Notes under the pieces: generated by a model
The model's input: the letters and a program-made list of their open reading frames with translations, nothing else
The model's database searches: none
What the model was told of the DNA's origin: nothing
Translations under genes and position numbers: made by a program
Assembly (NCBI GenBank): GCA_010093605.1
Contig: MU004195.1
Location: forward strand, 64,708-128,707
Reading direction: 5' to 3'
From: Lophium mytilinum
Lineage: Eukaryota > Ascomycota > Dothideomycetes > Mytilinidiales > Mytilinidiaceae
Length of the DNA stretch: 64,000 nt
Part shown: piece by piece, positions 23,161 through 34,171 of the stretch
Position numbering within the stretch: the stretch's first letter is position 1
Layout: each line of letters opens with the position of its first letter

Positions 23161-23380
23161 CAAAGACGACATGAAATAGAAATGGTAAGAGTAGCACAGT
23201 TCAAGGAAGTAAAAAAAAGTCTGTGAAATTACGATCAATAATAATCAGTGTGCGATACGCGGCGTTACGGCACAGCACCGCTCGCTTTGGCATTCAGTTC
23301 ATTACTACACTTCAACACTACGACCGTTTAGATTACATCTATTGCTCCATCTCTTGACCAATTTATTCTCCTTTGTATCT

Positions 23381-25049
23381 TCAAGCAACCACATCCGTCT
23401 CTTCTTTTCTCTGCACACCCCGCTCCGTATCCTCTGACTTCTCTGGCACAGCCACTTGCTTCCCTTCCAAATTCTCCGGCAGCGCCCCATTCGCCCTCTC
23501 GCCAAACAGCAGATCAATCTCCTCGAGGCTCAGCCTCGTAGTCTCCTTGAAGAAGAAGAAGATCGTCGGGAACGTGACGCAGACGTTAAAAGCAGCAAAG
23601 ACGAAATAAAACTTCCACTTGATAGCGCCCAGCCCCCTCGGACTAACTTGACTCCAAATAGTGGAGACAAGCCAGTTTCCGATACCGGTCGCGAAAGCGG
23701 ACCCGCGCCCACGGATCTGGAATGGCATGATCTCGCTGGCGTAGACCCAGGAAATGGGGCCGAATGAGAAGCTGAAGATGGTGGTGACGCAGAAGAGGAA
23801 GAAGACGCCGGCGATGGAGAGGCTGTTTCTGCGCGCTCCTGTGGCGTGCTCGACTTGAGAACCGATGACTGCTTCGCAAACGAGAGCGATGGTGATGAGA
23901 ACGGTTCCGATGAGGAGAGGTCGGCGACGACCCACGCGGTCGAGAAGCGTGGTGATGAAGATAAAGTTGCCGATTGGGCCGACGCAGTTGTAGATGCCGG
24001 TGACGAGAAGGCTACGACCGCCTGTTATTCCGAGGTTCTCGTACATGACTGTTTGGTAGTAGCCGATGACGTTGATTCTACGGAGGTGTTAGTGGAAAGC
24101 TGGGGGAGAGTGGTGCGAGGGAGAGCGTACCCAGTCATTTGAGTGAAGACTTGGACGAGCACCGCATGCGTTAGTCGTACCCGCCAGGGCCTGACTTTGA
24201 ACATGATCAGCCAACCCGGCGCGGTGAGAGCTTTCTCAGCATCGATGGTGAGCTTGATTTCGTTGTATTCGGATTGAATCCAGTCGTCGTTGTGCCCGTC
24301 GTAGTGAAGTTTCCTTAGTACACGCATGGCTTCGTCGCCGCGATCTTTCTCCATCAACCACCTGGGAGATTCGGGCAAGAAGAAAAGACCTAGGACAAGG
24401 AGAACGCCGGGAATGGCCTGAAAGCCAAGAGGGAATCGCCACGAGAAAGCGCTGGTCTTGGGGACTTTGGACGAGCCGTAGCCGACCCAGGTGGACACGA
24501 TGAAACCGACACCAATCATCTGTTGTGTAATACCGACGATGAGACCTATAGGTCGTTAGTGTGGTTCCAGCCCGCCAGGATGATTTGTAGTACCTCTAGT
24601 CTTTGGATGAGCACATTCGGATTGATACACAGGAACTGACATGGACATCAATCCGACAGCCCAGCCTGCGAAGATTCTGCCGACTAAGATCATTCCAAGA
24701 TTGCGAGCACCGCACTGAAGACAGGCTCCAATAACGTTGATAGCAGCTCCTATCTGCACCGTCCGTCTTCTTCCTAACCGATCCATCGTAAACCCTCCCC
24801 TGGTATCGTCAGCTCCAAGAACTTCGCGAGGTAGGCAATATATATTACTCACATCAACGACCCGAACACCGCACCACCACTAAACGTCGAATTTATTGCC
24901 CCGATAATATCAGAATTTGGGTTTGTGTTGAAGAACCACAGAAAATGTGGCGATTGGATGACATCTGTCATGACACCAGAGTCATATCCGAAGAGGAATG
25001 CCCCGGTGCCTGCAAATATGGCTAGGAGGATATTGAATGCTAGCCCCAT
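23381..25049 (-). CDS. MFS sugar transporter (SP family)
   Basis: Spliced CDS on the minus strand: 25049-24854 plus 24853, that is 25049-24853, then 24799-24594, 24545-24131, 24077-23381 (introns 53, 48, 53 bp), 504 aa. Twelve hydrophobic helices are expected. Signatures of the sugar porter family are present: FGYDSGV in helix 1, DRLGRRR after helix 2, PESPRWLM before the central loop, QMTG-INVIGYYQT in helix 7 (joined across the last intron), YASEIMPFQIRGRG, and KETTRLSLEEID at the end of helix 12. The C-terminal tail is short and acidic. Located in the plasma membrane by family; substrate unknown (hexose or pentose). The start at MGLAFNILLAIFAG is close to helix 1, so the cytosolic N-tail is unusually short and an upstream start is possible. 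Confidence 0.88.
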
Positions 25050-26008
25050 AATTGATAGCTCTTGTGGTCAATGAGACTTGAAAGATGAGTGGAGAAAGCT
25101 CCTGCACCGAGGAAACGGGCCTAGATATAGCCCTGAGCACACCGCCCCAGAAAAGCTTTCTCGAGCCGCGGAACATCACGCTGCCTACCGGGCGCCCGGC
25201 ACGACTCTTCCATTCCATCTCTCACGAGCCGGGTCTCGCGAGAAGCGAGGAGGAGGTTGTGACCATGTCATGCCATGATTGGAGAACCCCGGCGTACACT
25301 AGGCCGCAGCTCAGGCTAAAGTCGAGTCAGACCTGGGGAAGCGTTACGGGATGCGGCAGGGCAGACCTGGAAAACGGTTAATGGGAATGTGGGGTGAGGA
25401 GGTCCCGGATTTGTTTTGTCGCGAGATGTTTGCAAAGTGATCGGCGAAGGGGTTGGAGCGGAGACAGGGGAATCCTATTTCCAGCAATCAGAGGAGGTGT
25501 GAGATGCTTGGCACCCAACTTCAATTCTCTCTTCAATGACACTTCATCCAAAACCTTCCTGAATATTTCGAAAAGTGTGGATTTTGCATCTTGCAACAAA
25601 GTGGGAAGATTCATGAAAACGTGAGAAAATGGGATGCAATCACGCGCTCTTGAGCGATTTACAGCAGGCCCTCCTCGTACGTCCGGTGGCCTAGTCTAGA
25701 TGTGAGGCCACGAGCTCACGATGCAGAACTAGAGCGCGGGGCCGGGAGCATGGCCTATTCTTGGACTGAAGATTAACGTTGCCGGCTAAATCTGCTACAG
25801 GCACGATTTTGAAAGCGTCCATTTCGCTTATATTGCCCCTATTGGACAAACATTTTATGGCATGATTCCCGTGCTAGGCCAATGGACGTGTAAGGGTCCT
25901 GTATCACGAGAAAAGAAAAAGCTTCGACACACGTTACCTACTACCGGGTTCTCGGATAATGTCGTTATTCACGCTATTGCTCTTCAAGATTACACTTTTC
26001 TAGCCGAG
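25050..26008. other. intergenic, transporter promoter region
   Basis: No coding region supported. It contains the transporter promoter and unassigned DNA up to the repeat pair beginning near 26009. Confidence 0.35.
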
Positions 26009-26410
26009 GTGTCCTCGTGCACCCCCCGAGGAATTTGAAAATCTAAAGGTGATATCCAGTTTCAAGTATTGTAGATTCGACTGCCATTTGAATACTAGCT
26101 CCTTAGCAGCCAAGATACCCCCTACAGTGGTGTCAAGTGAGCAATATTGAAGCTAATTAGTGACAGATCTGTGTGCACAGATTCATAGCTTGGTACTGTA
26201 TAGTGACAGGCCATGAGTCTGTGCACACTACTTCGGCTCTGCTTGGGGCATCCCCCAAGGACTTCGATGATCCAAAGGCGATGCCGAGTTTCAAGCAGTG
26301 CAGATTAGACTGCCTCTTGACTAATGAGCTCATTAAAAGCTAGGTTACCCCTATAGTGGTGTCTAGTGAGCAACACTGAAGCCAAGCAGTGCCAAATCTG
26401 TGTGCTTATA
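26009..26410. repeat. tandem pair of a ~180 bp repeat
   Basis: Two diverged copies, about 26009-26190 and 26228-26410, offset by ~218 bases. Both carry in order: a cccc..gag/aag run, gat..aaaggngat, agtttcaag, tgnagatt.gactgcc, agct, tacccc.tanagtggtgt, agtgagcaa.a.tgaagc and tctgtgtgc. A further diverged copy of the central part is seen near 5610-5690. No coding capacity; family unknown, possibly a miniature non-autonomous element or satellite-like repeat. The many C-to-T-like differences between copies fit RIP or age. Confidence 0.55.
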
Positions 26411-26538
26411 CGTATGGCCTATCACCGTGCAACACGGCGACACGATAGAGTTATGCAGCCCTATCATTGATTCAATCATGGAAGAATCGATCAATGAATT
26501 ATGCAACCTATTCCATGCTAAACTTGTCGGCTAGCTCC

Positions 26539-27711
26539 TCAAATATCCACCCAACGCAATTGAACATACTGAACCAAACCCATGCACATCAGCCCCAGGA
26601 GCCACATACTAATAGCCATAAGCCCCCTTCCCCAGTCTCTCAAAGCCCCATCCACCCACCTCACCACATTACCGAAGCCCAGCGCCAGAACCAACGACGC
26701 AACCGCTACAAACGAAGTAAAGAGACTCTCATACACCCTCAATCGCCTCAGAGCCCAGCCCTCCAGATCCCGCGCCACCATTCCCTCCTGAATCTGCCTC
26801 AACCCCTGTATGATCTCCCCAATCTCTCTCATCTCCCTCAAACGTTCATTCGCATGGTCCACCTGCTGTCGCTGCTGTCCCAGAACCTCTTGCTCCCGAG
26901 CGAGTTCCTGCTCTCTCCTCTGCCTCTCCACGTCCTCGTCCATCAGGCGTCGCAGTCGCTGTCGTTCTCTAGCCGCTCGCTCCCGAACTCCGTCAAACCC
27001 GTCCTCTACCCTCTGCCTCACCGGTTCCGCCTCCCTCAGATCTCCAATCTCTTGTCGTTGTGCTTGCACCTCCTGCTCCTGATCCCCTCCCTGCTCCACC
27101 CCTACCCTCTCCTCCTCCGCATCCATCGCCTCTCGCAATACCAGCAGCTGATCCAACAGTCCGCGAACCCGCCTCTGCGCCCCCTCGTCCGCACCACCAG
27201 GGCGCTGCAACCGCTGCTCCATCCGCAGCTCCGCGACGTCCGCATCAAGCCCTTCCCGCAAACGCTGCTGATTGACACCCAGCTCCAACAACTCCCGCAA
27301 CTCCTCCATATTCCGCGGCGGCCACTGCACACGCGGCCGTACCACCACCCCCTCCCCGGCAAGCGCCGGAGCCCGGCGAGGGTTCGCGTTCCCCTCAGGT
27401 GCGAATAGCACGACGCGGCAGAACATGCAGCGGTTCGGGCGCGCGGGGGTGTCGAGCCAGCGCCGGAGGCAGGGCTCGCCGAAGATGTGGTTGCAGGGGA
27501 GGATGCGGACGGCGTTGTGGGGGATGGGGTGTTGCTGGAGGAGGGCTTCGGGGGGTGGGATGGCGGCGGCGGGGTCGGGGGTGTATTCTTCGTGGCAGAT
27601 GGGGCAGGTGGGCCCGCGGAAGGGGTCGGTTGGGAGGGAGGGTTGGAGCATGTGGGCGAGGAAGTGGGTTTTGGAGGGGAGGGCGGGGGGTGGGATGAGT
27701 GGGGCGGCCAT
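26539..27711 (-). CDS. RING-finger protein with coiled coil and two C-terminal membrane helices
   Basis: Single exon; start taken at ATG 27711 (MAAPLIPPPALPSK), 390 aa. The frame stays open upstream to 28191, but that part reads like untranslated DNA, and the downstream relative aligns only from this point. RING: CPICHEEY, then LPCNHIFGEPCLRRWLDT, then CMFCRVVLF, again with Gly at the fifth-ligand position. Then a long Arg/Glu/Gln-rich coiled coil (about residues 150-330), and two hydrophobic segments near the C-terminus (SFVAVASLVLALGF and MAISMWLLGLMCMGLVQYV). Probable membrane-tethered ubiquitin ligase, organelle unknown. The adjacent gene at 28355-29533 has the same layout LPxKxxFL...DPxRGPxC before the RING, so the two look like tandem relatives. 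Confidence 0.72.
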   Translation of the reverse strand: MAAPLIPPPALPSKTHFLAHMLQPSLPTDPFRGPTCPICHEEYTPDPAAAIPPPEALLQQHPIPHNAVRILPCNHIFGEPCLRRWLDTPARPNRCMFCRVVLFAPEGNANPRRAPALAGEGVVVRPRVQWPPRNMEELRELLELGVNQQRLREGLDADVAELRMEQRLQRPGGADEGAQRRVRGLLDQLLVLREAMDAEEERVGVEQGGDQEQEVQAQRQEIGDLREAEPVRQRVEDGFDGVRERAARERQRLRRLMDEDVERQRREQELAREQEVLGQQRQQVDHANERLREMREIGEIIQGLRQIQEGMVARDLEGWALRRLRVYESLFTSFVAVASLVLALGFGNVVRWVDGALRDWGRGLMAISMWLLGLMCMGLVQYVQLRWVDI

Positions 27712-28354
27712 TTGGGGTTGTAGGGGTGCTTTGTGGGACTGGGGGGTGCGGTTGATGATGGAAGTTCTGGGGGTGGTAGGGGTTGAGGCGTGGGCTTTTG
27801 TAGGTAGGGCTTTCTGTGGGCATGTGAAGTCTGCGGTAGACGACGAAAGCTGTGGAGAAGATGAGGCTCTGAGGTATGAGAGATTATGAAGGCGGAAATG
27901 TTGTTGATGTAGATGTGAAGAAGAGACACTAATGCTGCTGGATTCGGGAATGACGTGTCCATACTGATGTTGGCGTGCCTTATCTTCACGGTGGTGAGCA
28001 TAAAATGTACTCGCGGAACCATGAAAGATGATGGCAGCCATCAGTAGGGCGTAGCGTTCACGTGGCTCTATCAAGAGTGAAGGCGCAAAAGCCGTTTGTG
28101 GTTGGAAAAAGACTACCTCCTGAAGTAACCGAAAAAGACTGCCCCCCAAGTGCCTTGCTCTATTGCATCTAGAACCATTGAGACTTGACACTCTTTATGA
28201 CACTCCTTGGCCTAAACCTATTTGCGAGCAAGCGTCGGCGCCGATACCTCGATACAGGAGGGACATGTTGCTCGCCGCAATGGTCGTGTGATTTCCGAGA
28301 GCAACTCGAAGAGGAAAGGAAATCCGGGTGCCGATGAAGCGCAAGTGTTCGATA

Positions 28355-29533
28355 TCACTGTCGGAGCCAATGAATAGAGAACTGTACTACCTGTTGAATC
28401 AACATATCCTTCCAGCCACTAACACCATCTGTAAATCCGGGATCCGGCAGTGGAAACTGCCACGATTTGAGAAAACTCTTCTCCCAGCCCGTACAAAAAT
28501 AAAGAATGGTCCACAGTGAAGAGTATTTGTCCGCAAGGATGGTGAGTAGGACAATGACCACGTAGGCTGTGTGTTCATGCGGCTGAACGGCGAAATAATT
28601 ATAGGTAGCACTGCCAGTATAGAACAGTTCATATAGGCGGTAGACCACATTCGCAACGTGATAGATGAGCTCAAATGACAAGCTTTTTAGGAGAGTCGCG
28701 ATGCTCCAGCCGTGCAAAACAGCCTGAGATCTCCCGAGAGCAGAGACGATCAACGGGAGATGGAAAGTGGCTCCGTTTATGAAGAACTTGAGGCTGAAGA
28801 GGAGTTCTATTTGGCCGTAACTGTGTCGCTGGGCGATTCCCGTGAAGAAGTTCAGTGCCTCTGTGGCGGCGAAGAAAGGTGACACTGTCCAGAGGTACGC
28901 GTGGATTATCGCGTGGATTATATACCAAGCCCAACACGGAACCCAGAATAGAACATGGTGGTGAGTCCATGTGTAAGCACTATTGAATCGGCGATACATG
29001 TTGTCCAGAAGGGTCCACGGCCACAGGAAAATACGAGCGGAATAGAGCCAGTTGAGAAAATCTCTCACAAGGAGTCTGATGAGCTGAAGGACAGTTGGCC
29101 TGAAAAGGCGCCTTGTGCACAGGGGCCACTGGAAAAACATGGGAAGGTTGTTCATCATCATTCGCAAGCAAGTGTCCCCATAAACATGGCCACACGGGAT
29201 TTTCACGGCAATATGAACTCCACCGCCGGGGACGGCAGCAGGTTGGTTGTCGACGTAGTCGTCCCGAAGAATACTACAATCGGGTCCTCGCATTGGGTCA
29301 TTAAGGCCGGCGCGAACGATGTAGTTGTTGTTGACGTTCAGGAACTGTGCCTTGGTGGGGAGAGACCACCAGGGATTAAGGATTGCCAGATACTGCGCCA
29401 CGGTGGTAAGAGGCGTCCATCGATTGGCAGTTGCCACGATCCAGCCAGATAACCTAAACAACGGGTCAGCACGTTCAATTGTACTAACACCAAATCGCTC
29501 TCATCAATGACTGTGGGCGTACCGTCGAAACAT
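28355..29533 (-). CDS. Multi-pass membrane protein with degenerate RING, relative of the neighbouring RING gene
   Basis: Spliced CDS on the minus strand: 29533-29523, 29453-28355 (intron 69 bp, CTGAC branch site, acceptor TTTAG), 369 aa. An 11-base first exon supplies the only good ATG; without it the frame begins at a non-ATG codon. The N-terminal part contains LPTKAQFL and DPMRGPDCSI, which align to LPSKTHFL and DPFRGPTCPI of the gene next door, followed by IPCGHVYGDTCL and WPLCTRRLF. Compared with that RING, the second Cys of the first pair is Leu and the last pair is reduced to one Cys, so zinc binding and ligase activity are doubtful. Downstream are several hydrophobic segments (for example YVVIVLLTILA), giving a multi-pass membrane topology. 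Function unknown. Confidence 0.65.
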
Positions 29534-29688
29534 CCTCTAAACCGATGGACTACAGAAGAAATCTCAACTGAACGTCGATAGCTGCACAGCTCTTCGCCGG
29601 CTCCAAGAAGCGTATGTGGAGAAAGTACGGATGTTGAGCGTGACTAAGACAGATGAAAGCAGTGAAGCTAAAGCGATAGACCTTCACG

Positions 29689-29766
29689 GGATGAGTGATG
29701 AGTGATGAACGATGGACGATGAGAGATGAATGCGGATTGATGAGTGATGAGCGATAGAGCGATGAG
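29689..29766. repeat. GATGAGTGAT-type minisatellite
   Basis: About eleven imperfect 7-8 base units of the form gatgagtgatgarcgat follow one another. Non-coding. The rest of 29534-30383 holds no supported gene. Confidence 0.7.
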
Positions 29767-30383
29767 TTGTTTTGGTTTGTCTCTGGCTTTCATGAAAGAC
29801 GGAAGAACAACGGCCAGCGGCGCTCCTTCTCTGCCTTTCTCTCGGGCCATACCACCACATCGAGGTAGTTGCGGTCGCAGAATCGAAGCAACGAGCCATT
29901 CTTATAAAGCAGGAACGAGTACAAGGTCTAGAATTGCGTTAGGAGGTTCTTCGGGGAGTTTCAACTGACGAGATAAGTCGATACTTACGAATACAGCGGT
30001 GCAGCGTAAGTTCATCGCAGTTACTTTTAGCTACTGACTAGCAACGTGAGGTTAGTCCGACAACGTTAGGCTGGTAAGAAGTTCGCTGAGATGCTTTCAA
30101 CGGTTCAATAGTTCAGAAACATGCATAGGTGACCAGGACTAACGAAGTCATCCGCTTCGAAACGTTCTGATCGGACGCAATATTCCCTGTTTCCAATGTC
30201 TTTTACCACACAAGGAGCTGGTTGAATACCAGCCATCTAGTACCAATCTCAATGAACCTGGAAGGTCCATGCAAGAAATAACGAACCTTATCAGTCACGA
30301 AAACTTACAGAGTCAACTACATGCAGTTTCGATTGGTAGACACGACATGCTCCCTCACAATCCCTTCTTCTACCCCCGCAGGT

Positions 30384-31751
30384 CTAAAACCCCTCGAGTG
30401 GATACTCCGTACTCTCAATCCTCTCCGGATACTTCACTCCCCCCTGCCGCCTCACCTCATCCATTGTCTCCATAATCACGATACTCTCTTCCCACCCAAG
30501 CCCCTCGCTCTCCTTCTTCCCGTCTCTCAGACACCTTGCGCACTCATCTGCTTCCCAGAACATGCCGCGCCCTGGGATCTCATGCGTGACAATTTCTTGC
30601 TTAAATGTTGCCGGAGACCCTGGCGTCGTAGAGGAGGCTGGAATCAAGGTGTATGTGGTTGGTCGGAAGGACAAGCCCGTGACTTGGATCTCGCCGAGGG
30701 TGCCCTGGATACGGATGGGAGCGCCAGCGGTGCCTTGGTAGTCGGGGTCGTGGGAGACCTGCAGGCGTGAGAATCGCGAAGGGATTGAGTGGAGGCGGAC
30801 TTACGCGGATGTTCGTTGTAGCTATCCCGTGCGTGTTGTTTGGTGGGAAGGTCAGTATGATAGACGTCATCTCATCGCACCCTGTCTTCTCGTACTTCGT
30901 CATCGACGACGCGACGATGGGGGCTTGGCGTTGACTCGGCGGTTGGAGGTGGTAGATAAATTGGAAGACCCAGGTCAGACTGTAGATACCCACTGTCCAT
31001 CGATGCTGTCAGCAACCCGCAGAAAAGAGAGAGATGCAAAGGGTAATGAGGTTGATCCCTCACAGTCCAATAACACGCCCCCCGCCAGGTCCATGTTTAC
31101 CATCCTATGCTCCGGCCCAAACTCCTTCTCGACATCTTTCTTGTAGCTAAGATCTGCAAACACCCTCTTGACGTCCCCAATCGTGCCCTTTTGGACGATC
31201 GACTGTAGTTCCTTCACCAGCGGGAAATATCTCGTCCACACTGCCTCCATGAGGAACACCCCCTTTTCTTTCGCAATCTGCACAAGTATCTTCGCTTGCG
31301 CTGCGTTCGTTGTAAATGCTTTCTCACACAAGACGTTCTTCCCGGCTTCAAGACATAGGCGCGCATTCTGATAGTGGTGAGAATGCGGAGTTGCGATGTA
31401 GATGATGTCGATATCCGGGTCTGTGACAAGCTCTTTGTAGGACGCGTAAGCTTTTGCAGTAGAGGGAACACCGCATTCTTGGAGAAATTTTGCGGCACGG
31501 TCGGAGGATGTGGAAGAAGCAGCGGCGACGACGGAGTGGCGGATGTCGGTTGCGTTGCGGGTTGCTGGGTCGATGAGGAGGTCTTTGGTGAAGGCTGTAG
31601 GGGTCAGAGCTGAGTAAAAAGAAAGATGGTCCTTGTATTACTCTGAGCTATCCCTCCCGTTGCTACTTGATGTCAGTGAAGGGATTGAGCTGTTGTAGTG
31701 GTGTGATATACCTAGTATTCCCCACCGTATGGTGTAAAGATTTGAGACCAT
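30384..31751 (-). CDS. Gfo/Idh/MocA oxidoreductase, dihydrodiol / D-xylose dehydrogenase type
   Basis: Spliced CDS on the minus strand: 31751-31712, 31662-31642, 31594-31064, 30992-30805, 30758-30384 (introns 49, 47, 71, 46 bp), 384 aa. One exon is only 21 bases. The Rossmann start is IRWGILATGGIAQTF, whose glycine signature is split by two introns; first Gly of the usual GTGGIA is Ala. Further landmarks: YIATPHSHHYQNA, CEKAFTTNAAQA (the EKP-type motif with the Lys) and LMEAVWTRYFP, which are typical of the dimeric dihydrodiol dehydrogenase / NADP-dependent D-xylose 1-dehydrogenase branch. Expected reaction: NAD(P)-linked oxidation of a sugar or trans-dihydrodiol in the cytosol; the substrate cannot be told from sequence. 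Confidence 0.88.
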
Positions 31752-32369
31752 TATTGTTGTCGTTTCGACTCTTTAGACAACCAACGGTTGCTCACGCTGG
31801 ACAATGGGGAGGTATGAACCAATCTGCTCGTGTACCTAGGGAGGACCTGAGACAGCGCCAGGTTCTATATCAAAGATTGATGGGCACCATGGATAGCGGG
31901 GGTGGATAAATGCCCCGCATAAGCAACTACCCCGCCGATGATCATGTCGGCTGCGCAAGGAATACATTCCTCCAACTTTGGTTAACAAAATGGTCCCGAA
32001 ATGGCCTTGAAATGTAATTTGCTGGGAATTCATTGGACGAGATTCAGTAAAGGGGCCTTGGCTCGACATTCGGTTGCTCGATATCAAGCTAGAGAACTGA
32101 GTGACGTGAAGTGTGACGAAAGACAGCGCGTTCAAGAGCGATGAAAGGGGGTATAAGATGGTTTGAAGCGCGTGGATCATATCCATTGGTGTATATACAA
32201 ATTCAAATAGTGGTAGGGGGTCACATGTGACCCAGAATGCAACCTACCCATCCTGATGCCAACCTTTTCCAATCGTACACCGTCGTATCACTGACATTTT
32301 AGTCTCTTGGCAGTCCCTAGATCTAAAGGTAGATTAGGTTTCTACTGAAAGTAGACTATGGGGAAGCCT
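31752..32369. other. intergenic, no gene seen
   Basis: Promoter side of the dehydrogenase gene and 3' side of the carrier gene. Open frames are short and without protein-like features. Confidence 0.4.
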
Positions 32370-33509
32370 CTACGCCCTCTTCAGAGCTATCTTCCTTCTA
32401 GCGGTGACTGTCATCCCGTACAGAGCATCCTTGAATGCAAAGAGAAAGGCGGCAGTGATGACACTCTGCGTCACCTTGGGGCCGATACCTGGGACAAAGT
32501 TAGATCGAGACCATATACTCTACGCGTACAATACTTACCTCCGTATAGGCCCGCCCAGCCCTCTTCCCTGATGATTCTCCGGAAGGTTGACATCATATCC
32601 TCCTTCGGTCCATCTCTCCCTGCGACGTGCATCCTGCTCTTCACTGTGATGTACGGATAGGTAATGCTTGTAGCCATCAGCTTCCCAAAAGCACCAAGGT
32701 AGAACGCGTCGGTCGGTGTGACTCTCCTTCTCTTCTCCAAAGTATTCTTGAGCTGCTCAAAGACGGTATATTGTAGGATTGGGTTGATGACCAGCACCAA
32801 CGCAGGCATAACACCCGCGAAGAGTCGCATTGGCCCCTCGTCCCGGATTATTGATAGGAGAGTGCCGATTGTCGAAGGGGCTTTCGCAGGCTTCGCACCA
32901 GGTAGGACCTGTTCGTCAGATTGCGACTTCCGCGCCGTCATGCGCGTATTCACAACCCAGATGGGATTCGTGAACATGACAGTCAAGCTACCAGCGATAG
33001 CTCCCGCGAAAATGGATTCTACCGTGGTGAGCTTCTTCGAAGCGCGTCCGGCCTTTATAGCGGCCTTTTCGAAGAAGGCCCGGGTCCATTCGTACCCTAC
33101 ATTCCATCAGTATTGACCACGGCTCCCATTTCTTCTCCACTGACAGTAATAGTATACGAAGTTGGTAACGCTGATGCCGAACAACGCTGACTCGAGCCCG
33201 GCGTATAGGCCAACTAGGCCCTCTCTCTTGATGATGCGCCGAGCAGCATCGAGGGTTGACGATTGGGCGCGTTTTGATTCGACTTGCGCGCGCGTTGATA
33301 GAGTGATGAGAGGGTAGCTGGAGATATTTTCAGCAAAGTCCCGGGCTTGCGACCAAGTATTCGTACGTCAGGGCCATCGAGAATAGACCTCCGCCAGCAC
33401 CAGCAAGGGCATGGGCGACGTTGTCACTCTGCTGGGCGGTAGCACTAGTAGGAGCGGCTTGAGTGGACTCTGCGAGCTTCTCGGCGGCGGTTTTGGAGGC
33501 TTCCGACAT
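32370..33509 (-). CDS. Peroxisomal adenine nucleotide carrier, PMP47/ANT1 type (mitochondrial carrier family)
   Basis: Spliced CDS on the minus strand: 33509-33367, 33317-33145, 33096-32539, 32488-32370 (introns 49, 48, 50 bp), 330 aa. Three carrier repeats are visible with signature sites YPLITLSTR, NPIWVVNTR and YPYITVKSR, each followed by the usual GLYAG/LFAG/GLYGG motif. The first site with RAQVESK after it is characteristic of PMP47-like peroxisomal carriers, which exchange ATP for AMP across the peroxisomal membrane to support beta-oxidation of fatty acids. Length agrees with the family. The N-terminal ~30 residues are Ala/Thr/Ser-rich. A mitochondrial location is not excluded but the closest pattern is PMP47. 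Confidence 0.9.
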
Positions 33510-34171
33510 GGTGGAGATGATCGCTGTGTGACGATGTTTGTCCAAAGGAGGGGTGTTGGTGTGAGGGAAGCAGGAGTGGCGCGTTGATCTAGAAAAAGAA
33601 AAGCCGAGTGCCGTAGTAGCTTGAGGGTTCGTGCGATCACAAGAAAGGAGAGGAAGGAAGGGCGCAATATGAGGAATGTAGAATTAGCTTGTGATTCTCA
33701 ACGTCACCGGACTGAGATGCGAGGCGCGACGAAGCAGAACGCCTTGGGCCGAGGTATCTCGAAAAGGTCACGTGAAGGAGAGCAAATCGCCGGAAATCGT
33801 GACCCTTTCTCATCAGTCTCCTTTGTTCTCGACTAATCAGCAAATACTGTTGGAGAGTCACGCTTCTGGTATACACGCCGAAATGCGGAGATTGAAACAA
33901 GGCAAGATGCCCCGGACTGCTCCCTTACCTCTGGGGAGCTTGCTTCTGCTAGCATGGCACTTCTAGGTAGTGCGATGTTTGCCAGTGAGGATGTCCGAAG
34001 GTCTCGTAAATGTATATTTGCTGATCGCTAAGGTCACATGGAGATTGGAATGTCTCCTGTTATGCTTTCTTTTGCCCCCCTTGTTGCCCTGTTTCACTCT
34101 TCTCCTATTCTCCACCTAGCATCCACAGTTTGTTGCCTTCCCTTGTTTCTTGCTTCCGTCTGAAATTGCAG
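33510..34171. other. intergenic, no gene seen
   Basis: Upstream of the carrier gene and downstream of the SRPBCC gene. No supported coding sequence, RNA gene or repeat. Confidence 0.4.

Noticed and set aside
27272-27889. Long plus-strand frames over the RING gene
   Set aside because: GC-rich antisense shadow of the RING coding region; Gly/Arg-rich translation without domains.
27712-28191. Upstream extension of the RING ORF
   Set aside because: Open frame, but the translation looks like leader DNA and the related gene aligns only from the chosen ATG.
13512-31751. A xylose-use gene cluster as a firm call
   Set aside because: The three relevant genes are separated by unrelated genes such as Cog1 and RING genes; kept only as a weak observation.
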